Part shown: piece by piece, positions 1-11,086 of the stretch
Position numbering within the stretch: the stretch's first letter is position 1
How the letters are laid out: every line of letters begins with the position of its first letter
Assembly: GCA_028023455.1 (NCBI GenBank)
Contig: JAQFVV010012396.1
Location: forward strand, 7,978,085 to 8,042,084
DNA from: Epiperipatus broadwayi
Taxonomy: Eukaryota; Onychophora; Udeonychophora; Euonychophora; Peripatidae
Reading direction: 5' to 3'
Length of the DNA: 64,000 nucleotides
Translations under genes and position numbers: made by a program
The notes under the pieces: model-generated
What the model was told of the DNA's origin: nothing
Seen by the model: only the letters and a program-made list of their open reading frames with translations
Databases searched by the model: none

Positions 1-900
1 AAATGCTGCAATATATCTATACAAAAATTAATATTACAGTCATTTATAGGTGCTTGTATGTGTGACAATAACTATACAACTGTTTGAATGCATACAAAAT
101 TGTGATTACATATATAACTGTGTAGATACATATACACTGTGTGATATATACAACTGTGTAAACATATATACACCTGTGCAACAGCATATATCACTGTGTG
201 GATACATATACACATGTACTAGAGAGTGTTTAAAACCAGCATAAATGTGTCTGTGAGGACAAAAAGGTGAAACAGATAGGAGGACAGGAATATTGGTTTC
301 AATAGTAAACTATAGAGCAGCTGATGGACTTCCTTTTTGCCTTTCTGTTCTGATCTGGACTATTCTGCTAGCTAGCTACTTCTTGCCAGCTATAATTATG
401 ACCAACTACTTATCAAAAAAATCACCAGCAAAACTTCTTTTTATCAACACTTTTATATGGTCATTTGAGGTGACAAAAACACTAAATTAAAAACTGTTTT
501 TATTTTTTTATTAAAAACAATTTTAATTATTTCAAAAGCACTTTTAATTAAAAACTACATTTGAAAATTTTATCAAAGATTTTAAAAAATAGATAATAGA
601 AATGTATACAAGCATTAATTAAAAGATTTCAAAAATAAACCATGCTTGTTGTTAAATTTCAAAACCACAATACAATATTAATATTCAGTTAGACCTTTTT
701 AAACTGTTTAATTTATAATAAAATTCTATTTTAAATCCAAATTATTTAATCTTTTACTAGGATTATTTTATTTCAGGAAGGTAGAAAAATATCTTCAGTA
801 TTTTTGTCTGTGTTTATTTCCACTTTTCCTTTACTTTATATAGATATGGGCACATACACAACTAAGTTGTTGTATATTTAACCTGACCAGTTACACTATA

Positions 901-940
<40 letters not shown>

Positions 941-3900
941 GTTAATAACAGAATCTGCAGATATATTATCTTTATTTAAGAATTTATATTTTATTTTTTT
1001 ATGTTTATACTATTTCTGTTTTTTTTTAACTATTGTGAGAGAAATAATACTGATTGCTTTAAAAATAAAGTTAAAAATAAAATACAATGAATGTTTATTT
1101 TGTTGTTTAGTATAACTCAACAAAATTATTTCTAAATAGAAGATTGAACATTACACTTAATTTAGTATGTTCATTGTATAATATTAAAGAAAAAATTCTT
1201 TTATACTTATTTGAAGATTACATAGCATTTAAAAAACAACAAATATTCAAAAATCTATTATAAGTCTAAAAAAAACAACAACAAATAAATAAAAATGTAA
1301 GCAGATTTAATTCTTATAAAAATTTGGTTTAGTGTAAGACCATGAGGCAGTAAGATATTTTTGACAACAAGAACTATAGCTGGATTACAAAAATTAATAG
1401 CCATCGATATAAGATATTTATTAACAATGTAAAACTTCTATTCAAAATCATATTTTATTAATTATGGTAATAAAAAAATAAAGAACATTTGATAAACAAA
1501 GTATGAATTAAATATAAAATAACTATATGTAAATATATATGTAATTAATTAATTAAATACCACATATATAATACCATTAAGCCAATAAAAGCTTTAATTA
1601 AATTAGAACTAAATTTTCATTCAGCATCATGTTGAATGTTGCAAGCATAGTTACATGAAATTAGAGTTGTTGGAGTCTCTGCTTATTTCCCAATATAGTG
1701 ATGATATCAGATGTGATTGACAAAAATACATGCATTGCAGAAAATTATTTGATTTTTTAAATCAAATATTGTCATTTAAATCATTGGAAAATATCTATAG
1801 ATGGATAGATAAATAATATTAGCATTATAAATATCTATGTATACATGTTTAAAACATAAAGAGGACATTAAAAAATTGCAATGGAAGATTACAATTAGGC
1901 AAGATATTGGAATCTTCCACAATGAAAAGTTTTCTGCTGAAAAAATTAAAAAACAGCAATCAAATGTCAAACAGTTTGTGACTTATATTTATATTTCATG
2001 GATTGTTTGGTATGGCATTGCAAAAACTTATTTTTAATTTTTTACTCTTTGCCTTTTTCTTCTTCTTATTTTGAATTACTATGGTTATACTGTGTGTGAC
2101 TGCTAATAATGATGACAATAAGGATTGTTGTTAATTATCTAACTTTCTTCACTATCAAATAACTTTAATAGATCCCTTATCATATCTAATTTTATCCATT
2201 CATTCTAACTTGTTTTATTTTTTCCAAATCATTACTTCTTAAATATTTAATCTTTTTTTTTTTTTTTTTTAATATTTCACGTTTCTGCTCTAAATAAAAT
2301 TGAACAGATAAAATAATTCCAGATATGACTTTCGGCAGCTTTCCTTTTTTAAATTCCAATTTAAATGTTCCATGGCCCAAATGCCTTTGTATAAAAGTAA
2401 TAGATCCAAGAGCAGAAGGTTTTATAACTAATTCCCACATTAGGAAGACAAAAAACTCTATTAAATTGTTTGAATAAATGGAATTGTTATTTTTTAATTT
2501 ATACGTACATAAGTGCAATGCTCTATGTCTTATTATCTTATGAGAAAATGATCATACAATTATATATTTATTTTAATAATCGATGAAATAATTTTAAGTA
2601 ATTATTATAAAAATCATTTCATTTTTAACTCAATCTGATATAGATTTGAGATAGATGAAATCCCTATTATAACAAAATTAAGAGAATTTATCTTAGGCTT
2701 CAGTAATATGAGGAATTGTTTTTATCTTTGTACTAATGATCATGTTTTTGAGAAGATTGAAATACCAAACAAATTCAAGGTCATTATGGAAAAATGCTAT
2801 TTATATGATCACCAGAAGTTGATGACGATTTGACCCACGTAATAATATTAATAATAATGTATGTATATTTTTAATTTAATTATACGTGTTTGTGGTAAAA
2901 TAATTTATTACAAAACAATAAATATAAGTATTTTTATATATTAAAATTTAAAACAAAAAATTTAATTTACAAGTTATTCTAATTACATAGCTTTTTAAAA
3001 AATTAATTATTTTATGTAATTAAAAAATATGTATTCAGAACAAAAAATAAATTATTAAACAAATTAGAAATTCCTGCGTACGACAGTTTAATGCTTATAT
3101 ATATATATATGACTGAAAATGTATCTACTTTCTATCATGTAATATAAACACTTACATGCACATATATATATATACTTTTTTGTATCTCGTAGTTTCTATC
3201 GAGATGATAATAGTTATTATATATAAATTTATAAACATTGTAAGATGCGACATGCATTTAAAAGCCCACTTCTATTTTTGTTTTACAAGATATATTATTT
3301 TAATTTTATATGCAAATCAAGAATGTTTTTGCTATCAAATATCAGCCACTACTATGTGGTAATACGTATCTATTATTCATTACAGAAGTTATGGACTAAT
3401 AACAACTGTTACATATATAAACTTTGTTAAAAAAAAGTTATATGCCATTTGTGCTGTCAACAATAACAGAGCCCTTGAAAGCCACCAATCTACTTACTTA
3501 ATCCACTTATAAATTCACTATGGTTATTTAATAACTTCTGAACTATTTAAAACAGTAATCTGTTCCATAATACAACAATTGAATTTTTATTTTTTCTACT
3601 TCAATTATAATTTTAATTTTAAATACACCCTCCCCCGGTTCAAATTCAATATCAGCAAATACATATTATATCATCAACATATTTGATTAACTCTAATAAT
3701 TTTTAAAAAACATTCACTTATCAATTCTTCTAAATAACTATTATTACAAATTGTGGATAAACTTGGCCATATCTTTATTGTTTATAAATAAATTATTTAG
3801 TCTTACAAATATTTTTATTCCACCAAAGTCATTTTTCTAATTGTTATTTTTTTTAAAAAAAAAAATTCCAGTCTACATCTTTGACTTTAACCTCCACTGT

Positions 3901-3950
3901 CCACACCAAAAATTAAAATAATTCTAATTTAACTTACACCATAATTTCAT
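1..3950. other. AT-rich non-coding stretch
   Basis: No gene recognised. Open frames here are short, low-complexity and lack any familiar domain. The first 240 bases contain a loose repetition of TATATACAC/CTGTGT words, with a unit of roughly 25-35 bases, best read as a decayed minisatellite. A long (ATT)n tract lies inside and is listed separately. The rest is poly-A/poly-T-rich sequence with no supported feature. Confidence 0.6.
898..935. repeat. (ATT)n microsatellite
   Basis: About twelve uninterrupted ATT triplets. Similar trinucleotide runs elsewhere in the window form LINE 3' tails, but no LINE sequence is recognisable next to this one. Confidence 0.95.
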
Positions 3951-3989
3951 CATAATTGTTTTTAAATATTATCGATTGATTGCAGGATA

Positions 3990-5130
3990 AAGGACTTTTC
4001 AACTTTATCCAGTTTCTCCAATCCCTAACCAGTTTTTTCTACATCACACCAAGAACTTCCTTATTTCATCCATCTATCTCATATGTGATCTCTTTCTTGG
4101 TCTTTTACAATTTCTTAGGATTACATTTGGATGCATAATCCAACTGTATTTCAATCTTTTAATTCTTTCAGTGATGGCAGTGATAGTTTATTCTCTCATC
4201 CATGAGTCTCATTATCAATCTCTTCTTATTACTCTTAACATTTAACTCTTCATATTTGTTTCATTGAGTGATGTGAAATTTGTATATTGCTTTTCAGTCT
4301 CAGATCAGTAAGTAAAAATTGGTAATGCACATATATTAAAAATTGTACTTTTCAAATATATAGGCATATAGCTCTTCAATATTAAATATTTTTATCAAAA
4401 TCACACCATTCAAAAATAATTCTATAATTAATCCCATTCAATATGTATCCATCTGTATCAATAATCTGAACTAAATATTTGTAATTTTTAATTTCTAATT
4501 CATGATTATCAATCATTTTTTAACTTCTACTGAGAAAATCCATTGAACATTACTTTAGTCTTTTTAATATATCTTATTCTCATTTGATAACTCTTGCAAT
4601 ATTTCCTGAAGCTCTAAAATATTATTTGCAAAAATAACTCCATCATTTATAAAAACTAGTCAACTTAAATAATCTTTGTGTATTTTTCTTTGTTTGGTAC
4701 CCTATTTTAGGGAACAAATACTTTTTGTAAAACTGCTATACAAAGTTTTGGAGATATGGCATCACCTTATTGATCACCTTTATCTATGTAAATCTTCTAA
4801 GTTATCATCTAATAATCTAATCACTGCTATTGTGTATGGATAAATATTCAGAATATAATATTCTGGATCTATATCTTGAGGGTCAATGTTTTAATCACAA
4901 TAGAAATGCTTATAAAATTAAAACTTTTTCATAATCCACAAATCAGTGGCAAATCATATTCATAGATCCTTTTTATAAATTATTTAAATGCTTGAGCATG
5001 ATTCTCTGTGATAAAACCACTTTTAAGTCTAATTTCTAATATTTTCTTTGGTCATCTTAATTAATTCTCAATACTACTACTTCAGTCTTTCACTAATCTG
5101 ATACATTTTTATCTTTTAAACAATTGACAT
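3990..5130 (-). pseudogene. RTE reverse transcriptase and C-terminal remnant
   Basis: The minus strand at about 4660-4613 reads FINDGVIFANNILELQE, a decayed copy of the catalytic YADD-containing block (YADDxxxFAxxxxELQ). The second catalytic Asp has become Gly and the first position Asn. Just upstream (about 5000-4900) lies a version of the motif around 'GF...NHAQ...LP' that precedes the first catalytic Asp. At 4180-4122 the strand reads TERIKRLKYSWIMHPN, matching the RTE tail 'RIxxLKWxWAGHIxR', and further on RRDxxRDSWMRE resembles the preceding block. Numerous stops and shifts. The assignment to RTE rather than another LINE clade rests on the endonuclease and this tail together. Confidence 0.7.
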
Positions 5131-5233
5131 ATAGCTTTGCTAACAATTTTTTTATTTCTTCATTTGCTTTTTGCAATATCAATGATGATTCCACCACTTT
5201 ATACAGTTTTCCTGTTATTTATAGATGTAATTG

Positions 5234-5235
<2 letters not shown>

Positions 5236-5319
<84 letters not shown>
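5236..5319. repeat. (TA)n microsatellite, about 42 units
   Basis: Uninterrupted TA dinucleotides, sitting inside the linker of the decayed RTE element. A tract this long can form cruciforms and is likely highly length-polymorphic. The two plus-strand 'IYIYIY' frames across it are artefacts of the repeat. Confidence 0.98.
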
Positions 5320-5320
<1 letters not shown>

Positions 5321-5540
5321 CCTTATCATGTAAAATGCTTGATAATTCACAAGATGTAATAATTGTAGAGGTTAATTTGTGTTTTCATTCTTTATTACTG
5401 TACAATTCTTTGTAGAAATGCTCCACACATTTTTTCAATGTTATCACTTTCTTTAATAAATAGTCCCATTTTTTTCTTATTGCTGACAGAACTTTTCTTC
5501 CAATATCACAGTATTGTTTTATACTCTTGTAACTTTTATT

Positions 5541-5868
5541 TGTAACAGAGGTAAAACTCTCTACACAGTAGTGCCACCCAGAGCAAGCTAAAGTAATCAA
5601 TGGAGGCAAACAGGTCTGTCATGAAATCCCTATCTAGGTGCAATGCTCTCAGATTCAAGGCTCCTCACTAATGAAGGCAATAAACTAGAAAATGGTCTGG
5701 GGATGTTGGATGAGTAGGCACTAGATACGGATTTTATTCCCAAGTCTTCTTCCATCAATGAATTACTCTAGTTTGCACTCAATGGCATATTGTATGGAGA
5801 GTTTGGCCCCTCTGTTATAACATTTTGTGTAAGCATAAGTTATGGTGATCATAGGGTGTTTAGTCTTT
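5541..5868. mobile_element. Foldback element, copy 1 (11-bp target duplication)
   Basis: A long imperfect palindrome. The left arm (from about 5550: aaaactctctacacagtagt, then GCAAGCTAAAGTAATCAATGG) is mirrored by the right arm ending near 5810 (...ATTACTCTAGTTTGCACTCAA, then GTATGGAGAGTTT). About 50 bp of unpaired tail follows. Direct repeats TAACTTTTATT flank it at 5530-5540 and 5869-5879, an exact 11-bp match read as a target site duplication. Related copies lie at 38257-38439 and 45561-45943. It has no coding capacity. It inserted into the RTE element, splitting it. Confidence 0.8.
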
Positions 5869-6432
5869 TAACTTTTATTCTCAGTTACAGTTTTCTTGCC
5901 AATTCACAGTTAATTTTTTTAAAGCATTATTAACTCTTTTTCATATAATTTCACAGAACCCCAGATATTTACTTCTTAATGAATCATTTTTAAATACCTT
6001 TATACTTTTTTTATTTATTTGTACATTCTCTTGACTCATTTGAAAATTTATTCATAAATTGCTGCTTTTTTGTACAAGCTAATTTTACTGCATCAGTTAG
6101 CTTCTTATTGATTTCAATTAAGTTTGAGTCATTTTAAAATACTATTAATATTTTAAAATGATTTACAAGATTTCATGTAAATTCACTGGAGTATTTCTGA
6201 AATTTTTTACTTGTTAATACTGCCTTTTAAAATAATTTTTGATTCTCTAGTTTTGCATTAACATGTATCTTACATGTAATTAATTGTTGATCATCTCCTA
6301 TGTTCAATCTATTAAGAATATTACAGTCATGAAATACATATTTTTTGTTAGCCAATATAATCCAATTCTTCTGCAACTTCATTTATATACTTTCATATCC
6401 ATTTCTGTTTAGCATTTTTTTAAAAAAAGAAA

Positions 6433-6971
6433 TTATAATATACAATTTTTTGTTAATGTGAACTCCACAAATCCATGTCCTTTCCCATTTTTATCACCAC
6501 AATCAAATTTATCCATAACACTTCTATTTTCATTTTTATCAATTCCAACACTAAAATCTATCATAATAATTTTAAAATAAAATTTGGTCTGATCAAAAAT
6601 ATTTTGTACATCCATACAAAAGGCCCATAGTTCTTCGTCATATAAAAACTTATTGTGGCATAAACTTTAATTGTCTGTATTTGGTATCTACCAATAATTT
6701 AATCAATTAATCTTGCCAGTCTGTCTAATATATCATTAATTTCCAAATTGTTGTTCTTGTAATCTTTATTTATAATAAATCCCATTTCATTTATGCTTCC
6801 AATATTTCTTGCCTTTATTGTAAAATACATGACATCTTTTAAAATCAATTGTCTCTTTACTTTCCCTTCTAACTTCATAAAGTCAAACAAAATCTCATTT
6901 AATATTAAACAGTTCTTGTAATTGTAGATCTCTAAATAAAAAGTTGCCATTAGATGGCAGCCTGGGTTCAC
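6433..6971 (-). pseudogene. RTE endonuclease (APE-type) domain remnant
   Basis: Two minus-strand frames together resemble the apurinic-type endonuclease of RTE elements. The upstream frame (6971-6699) contains INEMGFIINKDYKNN followed by DRLARLID, matching the conserved GxGF and 'RLxxxR' region. The downstream frame (6615-6433) contains IDFSVGIDKNENRSVMDKFD and CGDKNGKGHGFVEF, which matches the DFNAKVG...CGxxNxxGxxFVEF block. The expected DFNAKVG reads DFSVG here, so a metal-binding Asn is lost. In the family this domain nicks target DNA to prime reverse transcription. A frame break and missing downstream motifs make it non-functional. Confidence 0.75.
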
Positions 6972-6980
6972 AATCAGCAG

Positions 6981-7535
6981 ATTCTAAACACTGTCTGCCT
7001 TTGATTGCCTAATGCTTCCTTAGCTAATGACTTTCTAACCTTCTAAAAATAAAGACCATAATTTTGTTTTGCTTGAACAATTCAATTTTTTTTGACTTGT
7101 TATTCAGCAAAGCCAAGTTCTCTTAGATGTATAACAAAAGAGAACTGGAAAGTTCAAAGTGCCAATTTTTTTCATCTAATGATTATACCTTAGGTTTTAA
7201 TCTGAAATGCATACTAAGTTTCATCTTTCCCTCTCTAACAATTTTTCTTAAGTTTTAAGTTGATATACTTTTAAAATCTTTGTGTTTTGAGTAATAGCAA
7301 TATAGGATGAAGTTGATAGCAATTGATCACAATTATATCATTTCAAACTGCACAAGAGAAAATAATTATAAAGTACTCTCATATGTTGAAAATTATATTA
7401 ATGAATGCAATGCAGCTCATAAAATCAATATATAGCAGGAGTTAACTTATATAATCAAGTAATTTGTCACTCGGAAGATTATGTGATGTTTAGCACTCGA
7501 AGTGACAGAATTGAGCTTTTATTCAAGATCCTTTA
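6981..7535. other. Non-coding, no recognised feature
   Basis: AT-rich sequence between the RTE remnant and the hAT element. I see no gene, RNA or repeat that can be supported. Confidence 0.5.
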
Positions 7536-7543
7536 CTCTAGAC

Positions 7544-8023
7544 CTGGGATGAGCAATTGTTTTGGCTTGGGGGCCACAGAGGTTGGCAGAGGGATGCATC
7601 GGGGGCCACTTTGTGGAAGTAAAGGTTAGTGGAGGGCTGCACTTTTTTTCATGACATAATAAACATTGCTTTATTCCCTTTATTACCAAAGAAATATTTG
7701 TTTGTCCATTCTTCATTGAACACATGACATTCATCACCGATTTTACATTTTTTCAGAGGGTTCATGGTTTCACTAAAGGTGAAAAAATATATATTTGCTA
7801 ATGCAAATACAAAATTGAAATTAACCAGATCAACTGGAAAAGCACTGCACTTCGTATCTACACTGCGCATGTGTATTGACGTGGCCATCCTAGTGGAAAA
7901 TACAAGACGAATCTTCAGTCATGCATGGGAAGGAAATTTCAGTTCAAGAAGGATTTTTCTGATTGTCTTAGCGGGCTGCATAAAAACTCTTAGCGGGGCT
8001 GGGCCACTATTTGCCCACCCCTG
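7544..8023 (-). mobile_element. Non-autonomous hAT-superfamily DNA transposon
   Basis: The right terminus read inward is CAGGGGTGGGCAAATAGTGG and the left terminus is a mutated version, ctgggatgagcaattg; both fit hAT terminal inverted repeats. Exact 8-bp direct repeats CTCTAGAC flank the element at 7536-7543 and 8024-8031, the duplication length expected for hAT. Subterminal sequence is GC-rich (GGGGGCCACAGAGG and CTTAGCGGGGCTGGGCC). At 480 bp it is an internally deleted derivative that still keeps part of the transposase N-terminus on the minus strand. It cannot move without a transposase supplied elsewhere. Confidence 0.9.
7649..7765 (-). pseudogene. hAT transposase N-terminal remnant (ZBED5/GTF2IRD2/FAM200-like)
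   Basis: Starting at the ATG whose codon is 7765-7763, the minus strand reads 38 codons. They contain ECHVFNEEWTNKYFF, then GNKGNKAMF, then stop. This closely resembles the 'xxFQxxWTxxYFFxExxGKxxCLxC' opening of Charlie-type hAT transposases and the host genes derived from them (ZBED5, GTF2IRD2, FAM200). The first Cys of the BED-like zinc finger is lost by a one-base shift: the adjacent frame continues CLLCHEKKC, so a frameshift separates the two halves. The remaining roughly 500 residues, including the catalytic DDE core and dimerisation region, are absent. Assignment rests on this short block plus the matching termini. Confidence 0.7.
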
Positions 8024-8031
8024 CTCTAGAC

Positions 8032-9225
8032 TCATTAATCTCCAACACTTATCTAATACTAATAAGATCACGAGATGTCCAAGCATCGAAGGAAAAGATT
8101 AAGCTTTAATTTAATCTTTAGCTATCGAGTTAATCATTGTATTACTGGAGTAAACTACAAAGAATAACATTTTTATTTTTTCAAAATAAATGCCAGATTA
8201 TTTTCTTAATTAAGCTATCTTTTCCAAAGTCAACTAAAAAAAAAGTTGTTTAAAAAATACATATACTCGTATATAATGACAGAATCAATTCAATAATTAC
8301 TCTTTTTTTTTTAAACTTCAAACTGCGGCAATGAAGTATCAATTTTTTACCTTGGTTTCTTTATTTATAAATACTTTTGTTAAAACTTTCTTGTTTTTTT
8401 GTTTAATGTCAGACGAATACAAAAAGAAACCTCTGATGTTATTTTTCTTATTGTTTCTTTTAAAAAAGAAAAATGACAATAAACAATCTTTTAAGTTATA
8501 AAGTGTCATTTTTATTTTAAATGTAGACATTTTTGGTTATAGCGGGAGATCACCTTTTTGAACCTTCTATCTGTGATTAAAAAAAGATGTTCACGTCTCT
8601 CACTTTATTGTTTGAACATGTAAAAGTTCCGACATTAATATGGACAAGTCTAACATATGCAAACAATCAAATGTTAAAATAATTTTCATTTGTTGATCAG
8701 ATAGATTTACCATTTATTATGGATTTGTATTTTTAATCAACAGTATAAGATACATTAACGTTGCTTTAGGCCTTTTTAAAAAAAAAAAAGAGGTTACAAT
8801 ATGATTTTCAACAAAAATATTTATTTAACATCATTTAAAGGTTTGAGATATATATACTCATATACGTTTTTATTCACCAATATTGTCATGTTAATAACTA
8901 TTTAATCCAAAACATAATTTGATTAATATTATTATCAAATGAGAAATTTTATTTAAATTACGGTAATCCATCAAACTCCTATTGCTGGAATGACAGTTAA
9001 GATTAATGGTATGAAGATTTAATTTTTTTAAATTAAAAAAAAAACTTCCTTTAATAAATAAATACCCACTGTATATTATCATTTATGTAGATAATATTTA
9101 CATATGTGATTTTCTTTAAATGAGTTTGCTACTCATTTACATCGCTCTTATTTAACGATCTCTAACAGGTGGATGTTGTAAAAACGTATCGTCAAGTAGA
9201 CATTGAGAAAACACACACACTGTCA
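8032..9225. other. AT-rich non-coding stretch
   Basis: No gene or repeat family recognised. Several A or T homopolymer runs and short lysine-rich open frames without meaning. Confidence 0.5.
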
Positions 9226-9341
9226 ACACAATGAATAATATTTCTGTAGTGTAATTTTCACTAAACCATTCTTACTCAAGGTAGGAATTGGTTTCTATGC
9301 GCATTTTACAGCTTGGAAAGGGATGTAATCATAAGACATGT

Positions 9342-9426
9342 GACCAAAGACATATAAAAACGATGTATGACCCCCCCCCCAATGCACATGTCATGCTGAA
9401 CCAGCACTTATCAGTTGATCCAGATC
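9342..9426 (-). ncRNA. Hammerhead ribozyme-like motif H1
   Basis: On the minus strand: stem I 5' side ends GATCAA, the core CTGATAA lies at 9414-9408 (consensus CTGATGA, one change), and stem II is a perfect 6-bp helix GTGCTG-GTT-CAGCAT (9407-9393). GACA at 9392-9389 replaces GAAA. A region of about 37 nt can form stem III, then GTC at 9351-9349 is the predicted cleavage triplet, followed by TTTGGTC as the stem I return strand. This is the order of a type I hammerhead. Two core substitutions suggest this copy no longer cleaves. The long stem III and one extra base in stem I are unusual. Confidence 0.55.
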
Positions 9427-9499
9427 ACAATCTCTTACACGTATCTTTATCATTTTTCATTATATATAGAGCTAGCCAATTACTACAGTTTAATTGATG

Positions 9500-9530
9500 T
9501 GTCAAACTTACGACTCTCATAAGTTTGACA
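9500..9530. other. Hairpin closing repeat unit 1
   Basis: TGTCAAACTTA and TAAGTTTGACA are perfect complements (11 bp) around a 9-base loop. The same hairpin with a 10-bp stem recurs at 9865-9895 at the end of unit 2, so it is a conserved part of the repeat. TGTCAAA/TTTGACA also bounds the two tRNA-like SINEs of this window. Confidence 0.8.
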
Positions 9531-9710
9531 TAAACCACTTAATAAAAGTATACTAATAATTTTTATTAGGCATTCATTAGACTAGAAATTGTTCACTTAA
9601 TGAATAATATTTCTGTAGTGTAATTTTTACTACACAACTCTCACACAAGATAGAGATTGGTTTCTATTCACTTTTAACACCTAGTGGAGAGGTGTAATCA
9701 TAAACATAGG

Positions 9711-9792
9711 GCCAAAGACATGTAAAAAAGATGTATGATTGCCAAGTTGTACATTTTCCATTAAACCAGCACTCATCAGTTAGCCCAAATCA
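9711..9792 (-). ncRNA. Hammerhead ribozyme-like motif H2 (decayed)
   Basis: Minus strand: the core CTGATGA is intact at 9779-9773, and the stem II 5' side GTGCTG at 9772 is followed by a degraded 3' side (TTTAATGG instead of TTCAGCAT). AAAA stands where GAAA is expected. The cleavage triplet GTC lies at 9719-9717, then TTTGGC. The predicted cleavage position lies 368 bp from that of H1 in the same orientation. Stem II and the GAAA box are damaged, so self-cleavage is unlikely now. Confidence 0.45.
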
Positions 9793-9864
9793 CAATATCT
9801 TACACATATCTTTATCATTGTTCACTATATGTATTTAGCCATTTACTATAGTTCAATTATTAAA

Positions 9865-9895
9865 TGTCAAACTTATTGCCCTCACAAGTTTGACA
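9865..9895. other. Hairpin closing repeat unit 2
   Basis: TGTCAAACTT pairs with AAGTTTGACA around an 11-base loop; homologous to the hairpin at 9500-9530. Confidence 0.8.
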
Positions 9896-10023
9896 TATGC
9901 ATTTAATGAATAATATTTCCATAGTGCAATTTTCACTATACCACTCTCATGCGAGGTAGGAACTGGTTTCTATTCACTTTAAGAACCTTGTGGAAGAGTA
10001 TAATCTAAACATATTATTAAAGA

Positions 10024-10102
10024 TATGGTCAACTGATTAGTTCTGGTTTAACATGAAATGTGCATTTTGGGGATACCTGTTTCACATGTACTTGTTCATA
10101 TG
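10024..10102 (+). ncRNA. Hammerhead ribozyme-like motif H3
   Basis: Plus strand: stem I 5' side ATATGGTCAA, core CTGATTA (10033-10039, one change from CTGATGA), stem II GTTCTG-GTT-TAACAT (10040-10054, weakened), and an intact GAAA (10055-10058). Stem III can pair ATGTG (10058-10062) with CACAT (10083-10087) or a shifted register. The triplet GTA (10088-10090) would precede cleavage. The return strand TTGTTCATAT pairs with ATATGGTCAA at 9 of 10 positions, leaving one extra C. This gives the longest stem I of the five copies. Confidence 0.5.
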
Positions 10103-10265
10103 TTTATGATTACACTCCTCCACAAACTGTTAAAAGTAGACAGAAACCAGTCCTTACCTTGCACGAAAGTGGTATAGTGAAAATTACACTACAGAAATAT
10201 TATTTATTAAGTGAATAATTTTTAATCTAATGAATGACTAATAAAAATTATTAGTATATTATTAA

Positions 10266-11070
10266 TAGTATTAATACATTATTATCCATATCAAAATTCA
10301 ATATTTTTCTACTACATCATTTTTCCAAAATATAGAGATTGGAATCTATTCATTTTTAACACTTGTGGAAGAGTGAACAATTATTGCATTGTATATTTCA
10401 AATGTTTTGGGGTTTTTATTAGCTCACCACTTATCTCAACTTTGACATACCAAAAGCACTGACCAGTACAGAAACTCGTACACTTTTTCTTATTATATAT
10501 GCATTTTATAAATAATCTTTGCTCATCGAGCGACAGAAATATGGAATTCTAGAAGTTTGATTTCTCTAACTCATCTGATAAGTAAAGGTTGTTTGAAAAA
10601 TGTATTCAAATTGATAGAATGTTATCTTATTTATTATACTGATAAATGTTTGCAATAATGTCGAGTTGATATAAAGTGAGTGCAGATAAAAATTCTTAAA
10701 AAATGTAAAGCATCACTATATATGTATATATCAGTTATGGGTTACATTGTAAAATATATATTAAATTAATCATTTACATCATTTTATTTTAAAAATGATA
10801 TAATGTTGTGATAATAATGTATACACTATATATATATGGTTCAAATTGTTTTATCAGATAAATAAATGCAGTTAATTTTATTTTATACAATTGAAATATT
10901 AACAAAAAACTTTTTAAATCAAAAATATATGCATAGATTTCTTTGGAAAGTCTTCAAAAGTTCTTTTTTTTTTAAAAAAAAGATCACTTTTAAACTGTAA
11001 ATAACATCTTTTGTTTTTATCTTTTGTTCTCTAACTTTAAGAAAATTTGTTCAAATTAATTTCTGTATCT
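10266..11070. other. AT-rich non-coding stretch
   Basis: No gene recognised. At 10310-10480 a decayed extra fragment of the preceding repeat family may be present (a second 'gattggaatctattcatttttaac' word followed by a trace of the core), too weak to annotate further. Confidence 0.45.
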
Positions 11071-11086
11071 TAATTGTTTTAATTTT

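Larger units (their letters stand above)
3960..6980 (-). mobile_element. Decayed RTE-clade non-LTR retrotransposon, interrupted by later insertions
   Basis: Read on the minus strand, the order is endonuclease (about 6970-6433), linker (about 5610-5385), reverse transcriptase (about 5130-4400) and the RTE C-terminal region (about 4290-3960). This is the domain order of RTE/BovB-type elements. The frame is broken by many stops and shifts, so the copy is dead. It has been split by a (TA)n tract at 5236-5319 and by a foldback element at 5541-5868, both inside the linker and RT part, so those events are younger than the RTE insertion. The 5' end is not seen; the most N-terminal recognisable part is inside the endonuclease. 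No poly(A) or tandem tail could be fixed at the 3' end. Neighbour context is entirely other repeats. Confidence 0.8.
9231..10262. repeat. Tandem plus inverted array of a hammerhead-bearing repeat
   Basis: Three units begin with ATGAATAATATTTCYRTAGTG at 9231, 9600 and 9906 (periods 369 and 306). The third unit runs into an inverted copy: 10090-10262, reverse-complemented, matches the start of the units and also about 55 bp before the start of unit 2. Units 1 and 2 each carry a hammerhead-like core on the minus strand; the third, in the spacer of the inversion, is on the plus strand. Units 1 and 2 end in a hairpin with stem TGTCAAACTT (9500-9530 and 9865-9895). There is no coding capacity. It may be a retrozyme-like non-autonomous retroelement. 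Confidence 0.8.

Noticed and set aside
5124-5415. Two overlapping IYIYIY-rich frames
   Set aside because: Artefact of the (TA)n tract within the dead RTE element, whose sense is on the opposite strand.
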